Assembly: GCA_013396995.1 (NCBI GenBank)
Contig: VWZP01001425.1
Span: 354,010-418,009, forward strand
DNA length: 64,000 nt
From: Dicaeum eximium
Lineage: Eukaryota; Chordata; Aves; Passeriformes; Dicaeidae
Direction: 5' to 3'
The translations under genes were made by a program, and so were the position numbers. How positions within the stretch are numbered: position 1 is the stretch's first letter; every line of letters starts with the position of its first letter. The notes under the pieces are model-generated. The model saw only the letters and a list, made by a program, of their open reading frames with translations, was not told the origin of the DNA and ran no database searches. Positions 24,420-36,959 of the stretch are shown here, piece by piece.

Positions 24420-24690
24420 TAAATCTGTCTGTAGTCCTGACAGCCCCCAGTCATCTGTTTACCAAAATAAACTTTAAGCATATATTGAAAAATAATTTCT
24501 ATTGAAATATGCATCCCTGTGGCATTCGAGCTCAGTATTTAATGCCTTTTTTATGGTTAATAATGCATCAAAAGCATTTCGAGTCTCAAGCTGTCATTAC
24601 ATCACATACATGATGTGCCGGATGCGTTTAATTGACTAAAAAACTTGGAGTCAGTTTTTATTTTAAAAAATACTAATATATGATTACCAA
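24420..24690. promoter_or_regulatory. Candidate conserved non-coding enhancer
   Basis: This repeat-free AT-rich stretch packs many developmental-factor words: ATATGCAT near 24508, GGTTAATAATGCATCAAAAG near 24556, TTTAATTGAC near 24626, and an inverted repeat ACATCA/TGATGT with a 6-bp spacer at 24599-24616. The density of POU and homeodomain cores without tandem or transposon sequence resembles vertebrate conserved non-coding elements. Conservation itself is inferred, not seen. Confidence 0.35.
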
Positions 24691-27600
24691 GTTCTTCTAC
24701 TCCTGAATTGTGTCTGCCAGTACATTGTCAGTGGTGATGGTGCTCACAGAGCTCAGAGAGGGAGACAGGTCCCAGGAACAGCAAAAGCTGTTTGTTCAGA
24801 GCCTTTTCTGGAAGCAGAGTTTGCTGGGAGCTGATTTCTGCAATGGAAAAACAAGTTAATGCAGTAAAATAATACCAGACCTGGCACCTGCCTGAATTAG
24901 AGGACTCTTGTCTGAGAGCAGAGTAGGTGGGTCTGACCCAGGGGAGTGTTCTGCTCCCAGTCCCCCGGCATTTGTTGCCAGGCCCTTGGCATTTGCAGCC
25001 ACACCTGTGCACTGGGGTCATTGTCACCTGTCCCAGTTCCAGGTTGGGCAGCTTGGGGCCTTTGATCTATGGCCTTGTGCACAAATCTAATGTATGGGAA
25101 GATTTTCTTTGTTTTTTGGAGATTTTCATTGCTCAAAAAACCAAAATACGTGTGGAAGACCCTGCTGCAGTCAAAATCTCCCCATATGACTGTGATGTTG
25201 TTAGCAAGCAGATAAGTGCTCTTGGAGAAGGACACATTTCCTTCATGCTATGTTTGTGCCTTATTTCAGTTCACTTATAAATGTGGTTGACTGTTCTGTT
25301 TTGTAACAAGAAAGTCATTGTCTCCCTTCCCTCTTAGGTCAGTTGTTTTGCCTTATTTTTACTTTTATCTTTTAAGTTTTTGTTAAGTATTTTAAAATAC
25401 TTTTGGTTGATTGGTAGGGCTTAAAATCCTGTGATTATATTCCAGTGGAGGCAGAGGAAGGAGGAAAGAAGACTCATGTTTTAGGACTGAGGTGGCCACA
25501 TTTGTAAGGGTGATGTGAACATGATTTTGGAGAGGTGACTTGGTCATAAGTGGGAATGATTCTGTTAGTGCAGGTTCTGTTAATGCTCTGGGGACGTCTT
25601 TGTCCTCTTCTCAAGCGTGATGTGATGGATGTGTTGGATCCCCCGATGCTCAGTTCCCACTCTCACTTGTCCACTGGCCAGTGCAAGTGCTGATCTCTGC
25701 CAGCTTGGGCCCTCGATGCAGATGGAACGTGTTTTGTTGGATGGCTCTGTTCGATGGGTGAGAGGACACCTTTCAGCTCTATTTCTAAACTCCACATCCC
25801 ATGTTTTTAAATCCTCAAATTTTAAATGACAAATGGGATAATTCCCATAAGCTTTCTTTTGGTTTCCCTGTTCCTCCTCTACCTGCTGATCTTGGCCCCA
25901 GGAGCTGCCTCATTTCCTGGTAAATATTTGTCATCTCCTGGAGCAGGTGATGTTCTGCCATCCCTGCTGTGACGCCGTTGCCCCGGTCCCGTGTCCCTGT
26001 CCCGGTTCCTCGGCGCTCTGTGCGTGCTGGGACAGTTCCTGCCGTGGCAGCAGGGACAGGTCTGCTGGCCCAGGCTGGGTGCAGCACCCAGGTGTTGTCC
26101 CGTGGGACAGAGCCATGTGCAGCTGCCCTGCCCTGCCCTGTGCTGCGACTCTGGCCTCGTGTTAACGTTTCCAGGTCAGCTCTGGCGGGGCACTGCGAAG
26201 GGCCGGTCACTTAATGAACCCCTCGGGGACTCGCTCAGTTGCTCAGGATTTCTCTCCCCCTCGTCAGGCAGGGAAGCGCAGCCCATGCTGTTTTACTCCA
26301 TCGCTTTTTCCGATGCCTTTTCCGCCCGCTTGCTCCACACAAACAAACCAATTATCGATGAAGACACAAACTGGGGCCTTTTTCCATGAAAGCTCCTCCA
26401 GCCTTGCCCTTGCCCACATTTCACAGGTACACATCAACTTGCATTTCTTTCTGCCCCTTCTCCCTCTGTCTCTGCCTTGCAGGTGCTGAATTGCCTGTTC
26501 CCAGTTGCACACCGTTCATGCTCCAGACCCAGACCTGCTGTTGATTTGTGCAAAGGCACTCAGTAGCCACATGCATGGGCTCCTACACAGGCCCAGGGAA
26601 GAGACCTGGGGTCATTCATTCATTCATTGGAGAATTTCATTGTTTTCTTTGGATGGAAGTGACCTTACCTGCATGTGTTTCAGACAAAAATACCCCCAAA
26701 ATTATCTGTTCATCCCCAGTTTACACCAGTGAGGCTTTCATGTACCATAAAATGGGAATAATACCACTGGACATAGCTGGTTTGTGTGTGCTGCGTGCAG
26801 GCCAGGTGTGTTTTCTGAGGGTGCAGATGTGTCTCTGTCTTCTTGTACCACTAAATATTTCAGATGGAGTGTGAGATGACAGCTGGGACCATCTGGAATC
26901 TTTGTCCAGTTCTGGAGCCATGCCCTGATGTTGGATCCGTACTTTGTGGGTGGAAATTTGGCATCATGCATATTTAATGTAAGAAGTAAAACGATCAAAT
27001 CTTCCAAAAGTGTATCTGTGGCTGAGCTTCCCTTTACCTCGCCCTGGCCGCCTCTGGCATTCCAGCTTCTCTGCACAGCGCACGGGCCAGCCCCTGGCAC
27101 CTTTGTGAGGCTGTGAAATCCCCTTGGGCAGCTTGAGATGGCAGAAGTGGGAGGTGACCTGCAGCGAACCAGTTCCTCCCTTGAAACAGAAAGCTAAAAG
27201 AAAGGGCTCTGAGCTGTGCACGGTTTTGTCCAGGTATCACAGTCTGAGGGAAATGTGCCTCCCACCTCGTGGTGCGTGCTCCAGGTGCTTCTGTGCCACC
27301 GGCATCTCTCATCCCCTTGTGCCCTGTGTGAAAGAATTTGTTCCTGCACTCAGGCAAACGGTGTTTCCAAGGCAGTGTCTGCTCCTTTGAGGAAAGGCTC
27401 TTCTGGGCTGCCCTGCTGGAGGATCCCTGGCTCCCAGCGCTGACCGTGGGTGTCTCTGCAAGGGCTCTCTCGATCCCCCCAGCTCCCCTGCGTGGGGAAG
27501 GCTGAGCTGTGCTGCTGGCAGGGGCTCTTGGCAGGGGGAGCTGGTCCCTGGTGGGAATGAGCCCCGTGTGTCTCTGCCCTGTGCTGGCTCCTTCTCCTCG

Positions 27601-27829
27601 GGGCGGACGCGGGCACTGCGCGAGGCTGGCGGGTCCCAGCCCCATCTCCAGGAGCCACACGCTCCAGAAACTCCTTCAGAACAGGCTGCCTAGATAAGAG
27701 TCATTCTATCAGTAGTGAAATTCCTATTTTAATGTAATTTTACAGACCCTGATTCACTGTCCCTTAACTGCAGCTTGTTATTTCTGGCATTAGAGGGTAA
27801 AAAAAAAATAGCTTCTGGGCATGTGACAC
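24691..27829. other. Unique non-coding DNA, no gene seen
   Basis: The parts at 25960-26190 and 27030-27660 are GC-richer, with long overlapping frames on both strands (the longest, on the minus strand near 27034-27660, has 208 codons) but no recognisable domains. A (CATT)4 microsatellite lies at 26613-26628. The part at 26215-26400 is repeat-free and has an ATCGAT palindrome near 26354. No transposon is recognised with confidence. Confidence 0.45.
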
Positions 27830-27975
27830 TATTCACAGGCCTTTAATGTCAGAAATAATGATCATGTTAAATTGGAGCTCATTACGACGAAATGAGACCT
27901 CATTGAGCCCTCTTTTTGGGGGGTTGTTTAATGATTTTCCTTTTTCTCTCCTTTTTTTCCTTCTAAGTAGCCCTG
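27830..27975. promoter_or_regulatory. Candidate AT-rich regulatory stretch
   Basis: This short repeat-free stretch carries GATCATGTTAAAT, GCTCATTACGACG, CCTCATTGAGCC and TTTAATGATTTTCC. CATTA and TAATG homeodomain-type cores recur about every 30 bases. The evidence is motif density only. Confidence 0.2.
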
Positions 27976-30900
27976 AATTGGTACACTGGGGGAGAAGCTG
28001 GGAGGTTTGGTGGTAAATTTAAATCACAAGGACTGTATACCTTTAAAATCTATTTAAAAAAAAAATCCTGATTTTTTTCTACTGTTCTCCCCAAGTACTC
28101 TGGTCCTTTGTTACATTTTTAGTTATAGAAATTTCTCACACCTCTTAAGGCCACTAATAATGGTGATATCTAAGGCAACTACAAAACATATTTGGGACTT
28201 TATTTCAAGCACTACTTTTCTCATAATGAACATGAGGATCCCATTTTCCAGTCCTTTCTCTAATCACATTCAGAAGGGCGGAAGCTCCTCCTGTGAGAAC
28301 TGCACTGAAGCAGCTCTGCAGTGTGGATGGAGCTGTGTGAGCCCAGGCAGGTGCCCACACCCTTCTCAGGGGCCCCGTGGCCACCAGCTCTGGAGCGTTT
28401 TGGGCATCTGGCACAGCTCTGTGTCCTGCCATCCCCGTGGCCTCTTGGTGGCCTCTCCAGCCCTGGTGGATTCGCTGTTTCTCAGTCCAGATGTGCTGTA
28501 GGAGAGAGGCTGTAGTTCAGAGGGAAAGTAGTTTCGATACATTTGTTGGGATAAAACCAGTCTCTGCCTAAGGGGCTTCCTTGTAAACCTAAGGGTTTTT
28601 CTTGTCTGAGATGAGTGACAAGTGTTGCTGAAATCAAGAGGTGACACAAAAACTGTGTCACCTGGGTGGTGTGATCAGCACTGGGCTGCAGACACACTCG
28701 GCATAACTGCAGCCAACACAGAAAAGGAGAACTTTAATAAACAATTCAAAAATAGTGGGTTTGTTTTATGGGTCTTAGAGAAGGCCCTGTTAAGAGAGCA
28801 GCACAGCAGAGAACATGAATACAGAAAAGAATTGTGATGGAGGCTGATGGAAAGAAGAGTACAAGGATGGAATTAGCTGCTGGATACTGAAGGAGCAGTG
28901 GTACAGAATGGATCATAAGGGACTGTAAAGGAGGGTGATAATATATATCCACTAAAAAGGAAGCACCTGTAGATGGTTGCAATGCCACGGTGCTAAACCT
29001 GGAAGATTTTTTTTGCTGTGGCTCTCGGAGGAATAAGAAGCTGTTAAGACTGGAGAAAGGATGTTTCCATTCTGTGAGTGACAAGCAATGGGTGTCTAGG
29101 CAAGTGTTTAGGCAGTAAAGATGTTAAGTAAGAGATTTTTAGGGGTGTTAGGGAGAAAGAAAGTCAACAGGAGACAAAAATCTGAGAATGATGGCAGAGA
29201 AAAGCTGAAGTGAAAGATGATGGCTGAGATAGTTCCTTCAGTGTCAAGGTATTTGAGAAAGCTGAGAGTGAAAAAGGCTCTGCAGGGCAGATTAGGACCT
29301 CTGCTCCATCTGAATGGGGTTCTTGATGTGATGGGCAAGATTTTGAATTATACCTCTCTCTAAAGGGATAGACCTTTGAATACTCACCAAGAGGCAACTG
29401 CATCTGTATTTGTGGTTGAGAACATCCCTCTCCTCCCGTTCCACACACAGATATGTGTGCATGTATGTTCAGCTATGTGGGATGTGCTGTGGGCTTTCTT
29501 GCAAGGAATTTTAGGTCATGGAGGACAGAAAAACTGCCTGCTGTTGATGTTTGGTCACTGGGAAAGGGGTGGAGAAGCTCACCTTCTGCCCAGTGCTGAG
29601 ATTCTGGGGAGCGGGGGCAGCTCCTCGCGGGACTTGGGCAGAGGATCCCTCTGGTGATCCTGCACGTGACAGTTTGGGCTGTAAGGACCCGTCTGTCCCT
29701 CTGCACGCGCTCTCAAATGACCCAGAAATGGGCACATTCAGGGAAATGACTCCTTGCTCCTGCTCCCCTGTGCCTCGGCGTTGCTGGTGACGCCATGGCT
29801 GTTCCTTAGCTCAGAGAAAACAACACCTGAATTGTGTTTAGCATCTTCCGGTGTAAAGAAAAATCCTGAAGATAATTATTTGTATCCAAATTATTTTCCA
29901 TTCTTTAGCAGATGTTTTCAGACTTCAAAATGTTGTTTTCTGCAAGTGCTGCATAATAAATTAATTGTTTAATTAGTAATAGATGTGTCACTCCTGGGAG
30001 CAAATCCCTTACTTTGAACAAGTAAACCAGACACTCCTTTCATGTTTAATATGTTGGGTTTAAGACTTTTACCTCTTTTAAAATACATGCACTTCCATAG
30101 ATCAGATAATACCTTAAACTATTGTCAGTGATTATGTGAGATCTCATAACACAGAATGGAGCAAAGTACAGACATTTCTTCACTTTAATCAGCAATAAAA
30201 GCAGGAAGAAATTAGAATTTGCTTCCCATCAGTGAATCTCCTGCACATGTTCCACCAACTCTAAGGGGTCCTCATTACCATAGATGTGAAAACCTAAGCT
30301 CTGAAAATCTTTGTAACATAATCCAGCATGAAAACATCACCTTGTTGTGGAAGGAAATCAAGGCACAGAGAGTCTCATGGAACTGGAAAACTTCTGACCT
30401 GAGACTGGCCTTCTTACTGGGGAACACTGACCCAAGACACCGGCCTTCCTGGTAGGAAACTTTCTTCTTGAGCCCAAAACCAAAAGGAACCATGATGACC
30501 ACCAGTTGCTTCAGCTCCATTGTACAGGAGCTTTTTTATAAGAAAGGTTTTGTTTCAAAAATATTCCTATATTCATATATTTAGTGATTTAACTCTTTAT
30601 AACTACAAAATCCTCAGTATGAGTATCTAGTGATGCTAGAGAATCAATTCAGGGAATACTGACCTTATTTTGAATGGATGCCTTGCCAGTAGGAATTGCT
30701 GCTTTCATCAGAACGGGTTTCCTTATCTCGTGGGGTGTGGTCCTGGAGAGAGCAGGGCTTCAGAAGGGCTGGGGTGGTTGTAGGGATTGCCTCCTCCTAG
30801 GAGGTCCATCAGGATTGCAGAAATAATACCCAAGTGTGCTCTGCTCTGGTGACAAGGTGTGGGTGGGTCACAGGTTGGACTCTGGTCTGGGAGGGCTTTT

Positions 30901-32480
30901 CCAGCAGCAGTGACTCTGGTGTTCTGATCCAGGTGTAGAGGAACACGAGGGACAGTCTGGGGCTGTGTCTGGATGTGTCTGCAGGTGCTGAGGAACGTGT
31001 GGTGTCTCCAGAGCAGCACTCGAGCATATCTGAGACTTGAAATGTGCTTTAGGTTTGGGGAACACCGGCCTCAAGAGAAGGCTGTGGTGAGAGGGTGCAG
31101 ATGGTAATGCACAGCATAAAGGTTCAGCCTGGCAATGCCCTGGTTGAAAGACGGTGTTTGTGACATGGCAAGTTTTAATAGTCAAATGTGTTGGTAAAAA
31201 GAGGAGGAGAGAGAATCAGGAAAATTGCCAGCTTTTAAGGAGCAGTTCAGAATTTACCAAATGTAAAGGAATCCAGAGAATCCCAAATCCCTCCTGTGCT
31301 GTCAGCTTTGCACTGCTGTCCCTAGTTCTTGGTGACCCAGCCCAGGACAACGTTGCCTCTTTGCCCAGCTCCACAGGGACTCTTGGCTGTGGTGGGGTTT
31401 GCAGGATGTACAGTACCTGCTGCAAGGAGGTAGGAGACCTAAAAGTTATTGAAGCAAAGCTGAGTTCTCATGAAACATCCCCATCCCACCTGGGCTGGGT
31501 GTTTGCAGGTGACCAGGGCGTGGCAGCTCTTTTTCCAGCACTCTCCCCTGGCTTTGTTATCTCTCCAAATTGTTAGCAGAAAAGATAGATGTATGCAAAG
31601 CGCTTTCACTGAGTCCAAACTGGAACAGCTGTCAGAGATGCAATCCCACTTATTTGGTCTTCATAAAATGCGTGCGGCATTTTTAAGAGTCTGGATAAAG
31701 GGTAAAGGCAAACTGCGCCCATTTAGCAGGAGGCAGCATGTGACAGCTGACAAAGTGACAGTGGGCCCCTGAACAGCCCATGTCACTCTTCAGCAGGAGG
31801 CCCTGAAATGCCCATTTTAATTTAAATGTTATTTTCAAATAAAATTGCCACTTTGGGATAATTGCTTCGTACTGTGTAACTTTGAGAACACCGTACCGAG
31901 CAAAGTGGGTGCAGCTTTCCTTATTGTTGTTCTTATTTGTTATTGTGTGGCACCATATGGGGCTGCAGCCCCGTGCTCTAGGTGGTCCCCAGCTCTGCCT
32001 GCTGCACAAATCAGCCTTTTGTTGTGGGAGCCATTGTTTTAAAAAACAGAACAACACACAGCCCCCACCCCCTCCCCAAGCTCGGTGCAAGGTGAGGGCC
32101 GGGGATCGGGGTGATCTCAGCCACGAGCATTGTTTGGGGCTTGTTGGCGCAGTTTGCTGGTGACCACATGCACATCGACAGGCACGACAGAAACGCTTGT
32201 TTTCCTTTGTGCAGACTGACTTGGGAGTCTTTTCATCTGAAAGCTCCACTAACTATTCACTTTCCCTTTTCTTTCCGGCCTCTAGAGCCTCCTGGTATGG
32301 CACAAACAGAAAAGCAAAGCCCATTTCTAGCCGTTCTGCAAATGAAATCAGTGTGTTTACCAATTCTGGTTATTTAAATCTTCCCCTCGTTTGGAGAGGG
32401 AAGTGTCACCGATGGTTGCAATGGGTGTGTAGGGTTCTTTTCCCTGTGTTGTGGTTTTTGATACCCTGAGGTTCGGGATG
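27976..32480. other. Unique non-coding DNA, no gene seen
   Basis: This is mixed-composition, repeat-poor DNA. The minus-strand frame at 31683-32249 (188 codons) has no domain and is overlapped by plus-strand frames. A possible but unconvincing MIR-like patch lies near 30340-30400. No RNA gene was recognised. Confidence 0.45.
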
Positions 32481-32760
32481 TCCTGGTAATGGAGCGGAGA
32501 GGTCAGGAGAGCGGCGGCGAGAGCCTCCATCTAATTCACACCTTGGCACCAGCACGCTGGGGCTGACACGTCCAATTTGCGGTGGCACTGTGTGACAGGT
32601 GTCAGCGCTCGGCAGTCGCTCAGGAGCGCACACGGCTGCGGAGTCAGGAGAGAGGGGATGATTGAACATCCTGCAAATGAGACACCCAGGGAAGGAGAAG
32701 CACACGCGCTCCCGCGCACCCGCACACGACGGTTCCGTAGGAAATCCGGGCTAATTAACG
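32481..32760. promoter_or_regulatory. CpG-enriched block, possible regulatory element
   Basis: CpG dinucleotides are markedly more frequent than in the surrounding DNA (for example around 32500-32520, 32600-32640 and 32705-32745). It ends in a GGGCTAATTAACGCC stretch near 32747 containing a TAATTA homeodomain core. No promoter landmark or exon is recognisable. Confidence 0.25.
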
Positions 32761-35084
32761 CCTGCTGTTGCCTGATGCGTGGCACGGCCCCTCAAGGACT
32801 CCTTGCCATTCGAGACTTGAAAACATGTCAGGAGGCTCTTCTTTTCTCTTGCATGAAGAATATTAGACATTTTAGTGCTAAAAAAAGTTATGATAACTTT
32901 CTGAGTTTTCATAGCAAGTTGTGAAACTTCTTAAAGTTCATCATTACCAGCTCCATCCTTTCCCTTCCCATCTTGTGTCTTATCCAGGTCACGTGGCAAG
33001 ATACACCTCCTGAAATCCCACCTTCTCCTGGATGCATGGCTGTGTCCTGTGCTTCCCTGTTGGCCTGCAGAACAGGCTCTTTGCCTTCCATGCCAGTGGC
33101 AGAAACGATCCTTTCAAATTTGCTGTTGGTACCATTGGCTGTGGAAGCATCGTTGACATTTGGGACTGGCTTCCTCAGATGACCAGTGGCCAAATGCCAT
33201 AGGTATTACCTTCCCCAGCCAGGGAGACAAAGGCTGCAGAAATTTGGGGCACTCTCCGTGCCTGGTGCTGGGTTCAACCCTCATTGGTGCATCTGGGAAT
33301 GTGCGCTGGGAGCAGCACCATTTGCAGCTGGGAAAATTTGCTGGAGAAGAGCAGGGGTGTTTCCATGGTTCTCCTAAAATTCTGGTGGTGATGGGGAAAA
33401 AACGATTCCTGGGTATGTGCTGATGCAGCACAGCCCTGGCCTGGCTGCCCAGGGCTCTGGAGAGGCTTGGGATGCATCTGGTGTGTCTGTGGCTGTGAGG
33501 GGCACAGCCTGTGCCATCCACCCCTAATGAACTTTGCATTAGTGTCACGAGAGGAAGGTTTGCCTTAAATTTGCGTGGAATGTGAGAAATGCATCTGGAT
33601 CCCTATTCTCCATCCTGAGACCTTCCCAGCACAGCGTCTGTCGTGGTGCAGCTCTGTGGCTTTGTGCTTCCCTGGGACTGAATTCTAGAATAGGTTAGCA
33701 ATGGGGGACTGCAGTACTTGAAATTTGTCTGAAGTGGGAGGATCCGATCATTTGGAGAAACAGCTCTGTACAATGCTGCAAATCAACGGGACACAGGCTT
33801 GTCCTGCTGAGAAAGTCAGCAGAGCCAAAACTGAATTTAAAGGAAGCCTTTATTATTGTTATTATTATTATTATTCATGTCAGGGCTCCGTTGGGAAAAT
33901 CTTTATCTGCATTAAAACGTACATAAGAAGAAGAAAGAAGAAAAGGCCAAGAAGAGGGTGTACTACAAAGCATCCCTTTGAGCTCAGCTCCACGCCTCTG
34001 TAAAGTTCATTGCCAGGCTCTTTGCAGGGAGAGATTTTGGGTTCAAGGTTGAGCTGGAGACGTTTCCTGGCAGAATGTATATCCCCTGATCACACCTTTA
34101 GGAGATTATCCCATCATTAAATATTTGTAGGATAACAGGAGAAGCCTAATTTAGTTTTTGTTTCTTTTTCTCTGTGGTTTAATCACAGATGAAAGAGACT
34201 AATAGCACTACAGAGCTTTCTGGTGATCAAAGGCCAATCAATCCTCTTTGTGGAGTAATTAACTATTTGCTAAACTTGCAGAATTGATTTCCATTTAGGG
34301 CTAAGAGAGAGGGTTTTAAATGAAGACCGATTTACCAGGCATGAGGAGGGAATCTCAGCACTGATGCCAGGAGATACTCAGAGTGATGAATTGGAGCCTG
34401 CTAATTGGAGGATGAAAAATACAGCTGGAATCTGGCCCCGTTTGCTCCTACTTTGGTGGAAGACAGGAAAGGGGAGATCAGGCTGAGAACCTGACAGATG
34501 GCTTTGTGCAGCAGCAGCAGCCGAGCACAGTGTGGCTGGAGCAGTGTCCAGCTGGGGAAACGTGGATGGAGCCAGCCCAGGACTGGGTTGCAGTGACTCC
34601 ATCCTCCAGGCAGATGTTCTGTCAAGGAATGACTCTGGCTGCTCAGGCACAGCTTTGGGCTGGTTGCAACTGCACTGCTTCCCTCAATACAGAATCAGTC
34701 AGGCAGCTTCGTATGGTTGCAGCTTTAGTTTGCCAAGAAATTTGTAGCACCATGGATTAAATTATGGCTTTTTGAAAAGCTGAGGGACAGAACATCCTTT
34801 GGCACTCTAGAATGGAGATAACAGGGGTGCTCTGTGTTCATAAGTGCTGCAGCCTGGGAAGGATGATCAGGATGCTGGCATTACCTGAGTGTCCAAATGG
34901 GCAGCTGAGTTATCAGGCAGTCACACTGTTTATGGATATGGGGCATCTTCTACCAGCAGACGAACTAAAAAGTTTGGAATTCATAATCCATGATAGTAAA
35001 TGGGATAGAGAAATGCAGTAGCAGCTTGTAAATTGTGAGTGGCACAGGAAAAATGGTTGGGGAACAATTAGAAGAAGCAAGTGG
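32761..35084. other. Unique non-coding DNA with a TTA microsatellite
   Basis: A T/A-rich ATT microsatellite lies at 33850-33875, and a purine-rich stretch follows near 33926-33955. No coding exon is recognised. The area at 34130-34330 is AT-rich with TTAATCACAG-type and GTAATTAACT words near 34178 and 34254. Confidence 0.5.
33850..33875. repeat. (ATT)n microsatellite
   Basis: About eight TTA/ATT units are broken once by a G near 33858. It is a simple-sequence repeat and probably length-polymorphic. Confidence 0.9.
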
Positions 35085-35375
35085 GGTATTCAACAAACAG
35101 AGAAAGTTAAACCAAAGACAAATTGGTACCTTTTCTTAGAGCACAGAATTAACTCATGGAATTTATTGCACAGGATATTGTGGAGGATGGAAGAATAAAT
35201 GAGTTCAGGATAGATGAAATTTGTGGAGAAGAGATTAATTGGTGGGTACTGAACACAGGAGCTGGATGAAACACCAGCTGGGGAGTCCCTGAGCAACTGC
35301 CCACGTGCCCATGTTCTCTGGCCCTGGCTGGAGACAGCACCCTGGCTTTCAGCTGGACCCAGTGGTGGTTCTCAG
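35085..35375 (+). mobile_element. Old, diverged CR1 LINE 3' fragment
   Basis: Landmarks in order match the 3' portion of old sauropsid CR1 as I remember it: AGCACAGAATTAACTCATGG, AATTTATTGCACAGGATATT, GTGGAGGATGG, a diverged middle, then GGCTGGAGACAGCACCCTGG and GCTGGACCCAGTGGTGGTTC near 35324-35370. It lies on the plus strand. Its divergence marks it as much older than the young CR1 copies. Confidence 0.7.
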
Positions 35376-35689
35376 TCCCCATCCAGTGGTGTAGGGAGCC
35401 CTGCACTGCCAGGGCATGAGATAGCAACACTGGGAAATCCCAGGCATGTAACTCCGGGGTTTTGGAGCTTTTTGTACAGCTCTCAGAACCCCAGACCTTC
35501 CAGGGTCACCTCCTGGCTCTCAGAGTAAGTCCAAACCTTCCCTGAGAAAAAACCAGATTGGAGGAAACACTGTAAATCTGATCTTGCTGCATGCAGTTGG
35601 TGCACAAATCTGATGTTACTGTATCATGGAGAAATTTGGCTCTCCTGTGTCAGAAGATCTGTAGGAAGCCATGTGCAGCAGCAGCTGGG
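35376..35689. other. Unique non-coding DNA, no gene seen
   Basis: No exon, transposon or tandem array is recognised. Confidence 0.5.
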
Positions 35690-36090
35690 CGGGCGTTGTT
35701 GCAGCCCTGGTGTCGAGATGATTCTATTTGCTTGTCATAAATTGAATTCGCCTATTAGAGAGCTAAGACTTGATTTTTTTCATTAACACACAAAGCTGGA
35801 AGGGAAAGTTTCTTCTGAGGTCCCTCCAGACCTCTTTAAGCAGGGGTATAATTATTCTCCGTTGAGAAGGAGCAAGAGGAATTCCAGAGCTGTTCAAACA
35901 ATTAGGAGCGGAGCTGTGCCTCCTCGCGCTGCCCGGCGGCCCGGGCGGCCTCGCTGCAGGGTAATTGCGTTAGGGACCCGTGCACGGCCTGAAAATCAAT
36001 TCTGTTGGGCCGGCGTGTTTGTTGGGAAATCCACTCAGGCAATTGAGGAGTCCATTAGGCTGCGGGCCCGCGCGTGACCTCCCCAGGATT
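35690..36090. promoter_or_regulatory. Candidate regulatory block with a CpG-rich core
   Basis: An AT-rich part (35720-35900) with TAATTA at about 35850 joins a CpG-rich core (about 35915-36085). The core contains GGGCGGCCTCGC and GGGCCCGCGCGTGA-type sequence and GGTAATTGCG near 35960. This mix of a CpG cluster and homeodomain cores resembles conserved developmental elements. No exon is recognisable. Confidence 0.3.
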
Positions 36091-36399
36091 GGGGTTGACA
36101 CTTGAACGAAGGCGTTTGTCCAGCTAAAGGACAGTGCTACCAGCAGACTCTTATCTCCCCTAAATTGGATTACTCAGATCCGCTTGTTCTCTTTAAAGAT
36201 AGCTGCTTCAGGTTTTTTACCCCTCTCTTCCTGTCTGTCTGAGACAGTTACCTGTGATTACTGTTAACATCCCTCCTCAGCTATTGCCAGGCCCTTACTG
36301 TCTGATAGTGCCCTGTGCGCTGGCCTGCACCAGCTGCAGAGTCTGTTCTTCAGCCCTTCTCCAGCAGCAGGCTCGTCTGAGAACCCCACTCTGCTCTGG
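36091..36399. other. Unique non-coding DNA, no gene seen
   Basis: No feature is recognised between the CpG-rich core and the next CR1 fragment. Confidence 0.5.
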
Positions 36400-36560
36400 G
36401 TTTGACCTTAAAGCTCACCCAGTGCCACCCCTGCCATGGCAGGGACACCTCCCACTGGCCCAGGTGCTCCAGCCCTGTCCAGCCTGGCCTGGGACACTGC
36501 CAGGGGCAGCCACAGCTGCTCTGGGCACCTGTGCCAGGGCCTCAGCACTCTGTGAGTAAA
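36400..36560 (-). mobile_element. CR1 LINE 3' fragment (passerine-type)
   Basis: It reads as the reverse complement of CR1: GACCTTAAAGCTCACCCAGT, CCACCCCTGCCATGGCAGGG, ACACCTCCCACTGGCCCAGG, then GGGGCAGCCACAGCTGCTCT and GGGCACCTGTGCCAGGGCCT. The terminal part that normally precedes GACCTTAAAGC is mostly lost, so the 3' boundary is uncertain. Confidence 0.85.
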
Positions 36561-36934
36561 GAAAATTATGGGTGATAACACAAGACTTACCTGAAATTGC
36601 TTAACCCATAAGGTATACATGAAATCCCAGCACTCTTGAGCAGTTTTACACGGGTAACTTCCACTTTGTGTTTTTAACTCCAGCAACAGCTGTTAGTGGA
36701 CTTTTACAGTGATTAATCTCCGACATCTTCTGTTAGAGCAGGCTATCAGCTTATTCTGTCTTCTAGTGCAGAAGATATTGTATGAGGACATGAAACAGAA
36801 ATGTTTTCTTGCTTTTTCTAAAAGTATGGAAGGAAAAATGGAAAATAAGGTTGAGGAAGAAATAACTAGTTTTAAAGAGAATTTTTCGTGTGCATTTTGT
36901 GAGTTATGTCTGAGAAAAGAAGGGAAGGAGGACA

Positions 36935-36959
36935 GGGGCAGGAAAGGGGTTGGGGTGGG
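36935..36959 (+). other. G-quadruplex motif
   Basis: Four G runs (4, 4, 4 and 3 bases) are separated by loops of 7, 2 and 1 bases, meeting the usual G3+N1-7 rule on the plus strand. Whether it folds in vivo is unknown. It is not part of a tandem array. Confidence 0.7.

Noticed and set aside
26700..26800. Possible minus-strand MIR (an ATAAAATGGGAATAATACCA stretch)
   Set aside because: Only one landmark fits; flanking landmarks are absent or out of order.
30270..30420. Possible plus-strand MIR (a GGAAATCAAGGCACAGAGAG stretch)
   Set aside because: A single landmark without the expected neighbours.
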